Below are positions 62,871 to 64,000 of a stretch of DNA of 64,000 bases, one piece after another (position 1 is the first letter of the stretch; each line of letters opens with the position of its first letter). Below the pieces are notes generated by a model. That model worked only from the letters and a program-made list of their open reading frames with translations. It did no database searches and was not told the DNA's origin. Made by a program: the position numbers and the translations under genes. The DNA comes from Lumbricus rubellus (taxonomy: Eukaryota > Annelida > Clitellata > Crassiclitellata > Lumbricidae). The stretch covers positions 32,847,889 to 32,911,888 of the forward strand of contig OX243823.1 in assembly GCA_945859605.1 (NCBI GenBank), given 5' to 3'.

Positions 62871-62954
62871 ATGGCCGAAAGTAGCGGAACTGCTCAAACA
62901 GGCAGAGGGTTCGGTAAAATATTTCAAAAGTCGGTTACAAGAACGAAGGAAAAG
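62871..62954 (+). CDS. Likely first coding exon of an amphiphysin/BIN-type N-BAR gene
   Basis: ATG followed by 28 codons and a GT donor (aaaag|gtaaca). The peptide begins MAESSGTAQTGRGFGKIFQK and ends SVTRTKEK. In amphiphysin/BIN proteins the amphipathic N-terminal helix has the same spacing (MAE, basic residues, VQKKLTRAQEK) and a 28-residue first exon ending at EK before the BAR domain. The product would bind and curve membranes. The next exon is not within the remaining 1 kb, so the gene is partial here. Evidence rests on one short exon. Confidence 0.5.
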
Positions 62955-64000
62955 GTAACATATTGAATATGAATAAACTTTTATTATCGTTGTAATGCTT
63001 CGTATATTTCTTAGCTTGTCATTACTTTGTCGGCTAAGTTACGAATGAACGACGATGTATAGTTTGCGTGTTCAACGTCGATGTTTTGAATCAGAGGCTT
63101 GACGAGACAGGCACCTGTAATCAGAGTTGGTTGCATTTGTTGTATATTGGTTATTGTAAGTCGCGAATTTATATTGCGCCCGCTTAAGAGAACTCCTTGG
63201 GCCTCATAACACAAGGCCATGCTCAGACAGAATTTTCACGTACATAGCTGAGGAAAGCACGTGAGGTTAATATTTAACTTTCGACTGCTCATGTGTCATT
63301 TAATACACGTGTTTGGATAGGGCACCACTGGTGATTGTTAGCACACATGTGGAGCCCAGGGCTGCAACACCACCAATGTGACCAATGAAACACCTTCATC
63401 AGTACAGGCTTTTATTCTGCATTGAAGTCTTATACTTATATTCTTAGACTTTGGAACGCTCTTCTGGCAAAGTTTGCTTGTCGAAGTCTGTTCTGGCATT
63501 CAGATCTTCACTAAATGGTCATCTTTTTCTGGAGTCATATCTTCCATCTATTGGTTGATTCCATTTCATTTTAGGGGCCCGGTAACGCATTGGATATCAC
63601 ACTGGCATGGAGATCAGCAGAGCTCAGTTCATTTCCGAAGCCCCCGTAGGATAGGTGTGCTTTGTAGGCTGCTATTAGCGCCCCTTGTTTTGCAGGCTGT
63701 CTGTTCTGTTAGTAGTTAAGATTTGTGTTCTTGAGAATTGTTTTAACTGCATAACTGTACAGTGCAACTGGTTGCGGTCTGTCAACCAGATTTCTCAATA
63801 CGGGACATTATTATATTTTTAAAATCTTGTTATCCCTTATTGACTTTTGACTTCAAGGCTCATTTTTGGATTTTGTATTTCGCATAGTAGTAACCGTCAA
63901 GTGAGTATTGTGTGTATCTGTCTGTCTTCCTGTCTTTGTGTATGGGTGTTTGTCTGTGTGCGTGTATGTTTGAATGTCTCTATGTGTGTGTGCGTATCTG
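62955..64000. other. Probable intron 1 of the amphiphysin-like gene
   Basis: No second exon found. Contains dispersed repeat copy B at 63566-63785 and a TG-rich stretch at the very end (63905-64000). Confidence 0.4.
63566..63785. repeat. Dispersed repeat, copy B (pair with 6488-6715)
   Basis: Same orientation as 6488-6715. Shared landmarks are taggctgctat-agcgcc, caggctgtctgttctgtta, tgtgttcttg-gaattgt and actgtac--tgcaac. The family is unknown to me. Confidence 0.55.

Overview
The window is animal nuclear DNA. It contains split genes with GT-AG introns, simple-sequence arrays, a SINE and several small DNA transposons. The palindrome AGGCCTA recurs through introns and intergenic DNA. The species cannot be named from this sequence. 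A marine invertebrate, possibly a deuterostome such as an echinoderm, is my best guess, and it is an inference.

Host genes. Two tandem, same-strand copies of a Na+-coupled SLC5 solute carrier (SMCT/SMVT type) can be rebuilt exon by exon: copy 1 at 290-10763 and copy 2 at 28199-60357. Both have 16 coding exons, with identical lengths for exons 1-14. Intron 1 is 887 bp in copy 1 and about 20 kb in copy 2, because mobile DNA landed in the latter. A piece resembling the start of intron 1 recurs at 62375-62530. At 62871-62954 there is a likely first exon of an amphiphysin/BIN-type N-BAR gene that continues past the window.

Polinton 1 (17200-26813, between the SLC5 copies) is about 9.6 kb, with terminal inverted repeats (TIRs) and a 6-bp target duplication ACTAGT. 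It carries an intact, tightly packed set: packaging ATPase, small basic protein, conserved unknown, integrase with chromodomain, penton-like protein, pVI-like protein, major capsid protein and adenain-type protease. It has no recognisable DNA polymerase. Its left part holds a broken minus-strand RING gene whose RING resembles the IAP type.

Polinton 2 (29819-46686) is complete: 16.9 kb, near-identical TIRs of about 480 bp, perfect TATATT target duplication. Its left plus-strand block has a TIR-borne SAP-like ORF, protein-primed PolB, HNH endonuclease, protease and two fibre-like genes. Its middle minus-strand block has capsid protein, pVI-like, unknown, membrane protein, dUTPase-fold-like protein, PX-like, penton and ATPase. 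Its right plus-strand block has a zinc-ribbon/phospholipase A2 protein and an integrase. The integrase has no usable AUG and lies in the -1 frame behind a classic slippery run, so it may be made by ribosomal frameshifting.

Nesting. Polinton 2 sits inside a 1.3-kb TIR element (29365-47550), itself inside another TIR element (28964-48029), inside intron 1 of SLC5 copy 2. The two Polintons differ in gene order, capsid lineage and gene content, so they are separate arrivals at one locus. Five small elements with 8-bp target duplications (hAT-like) and one tRNA-type SINE are also delimited to the base.
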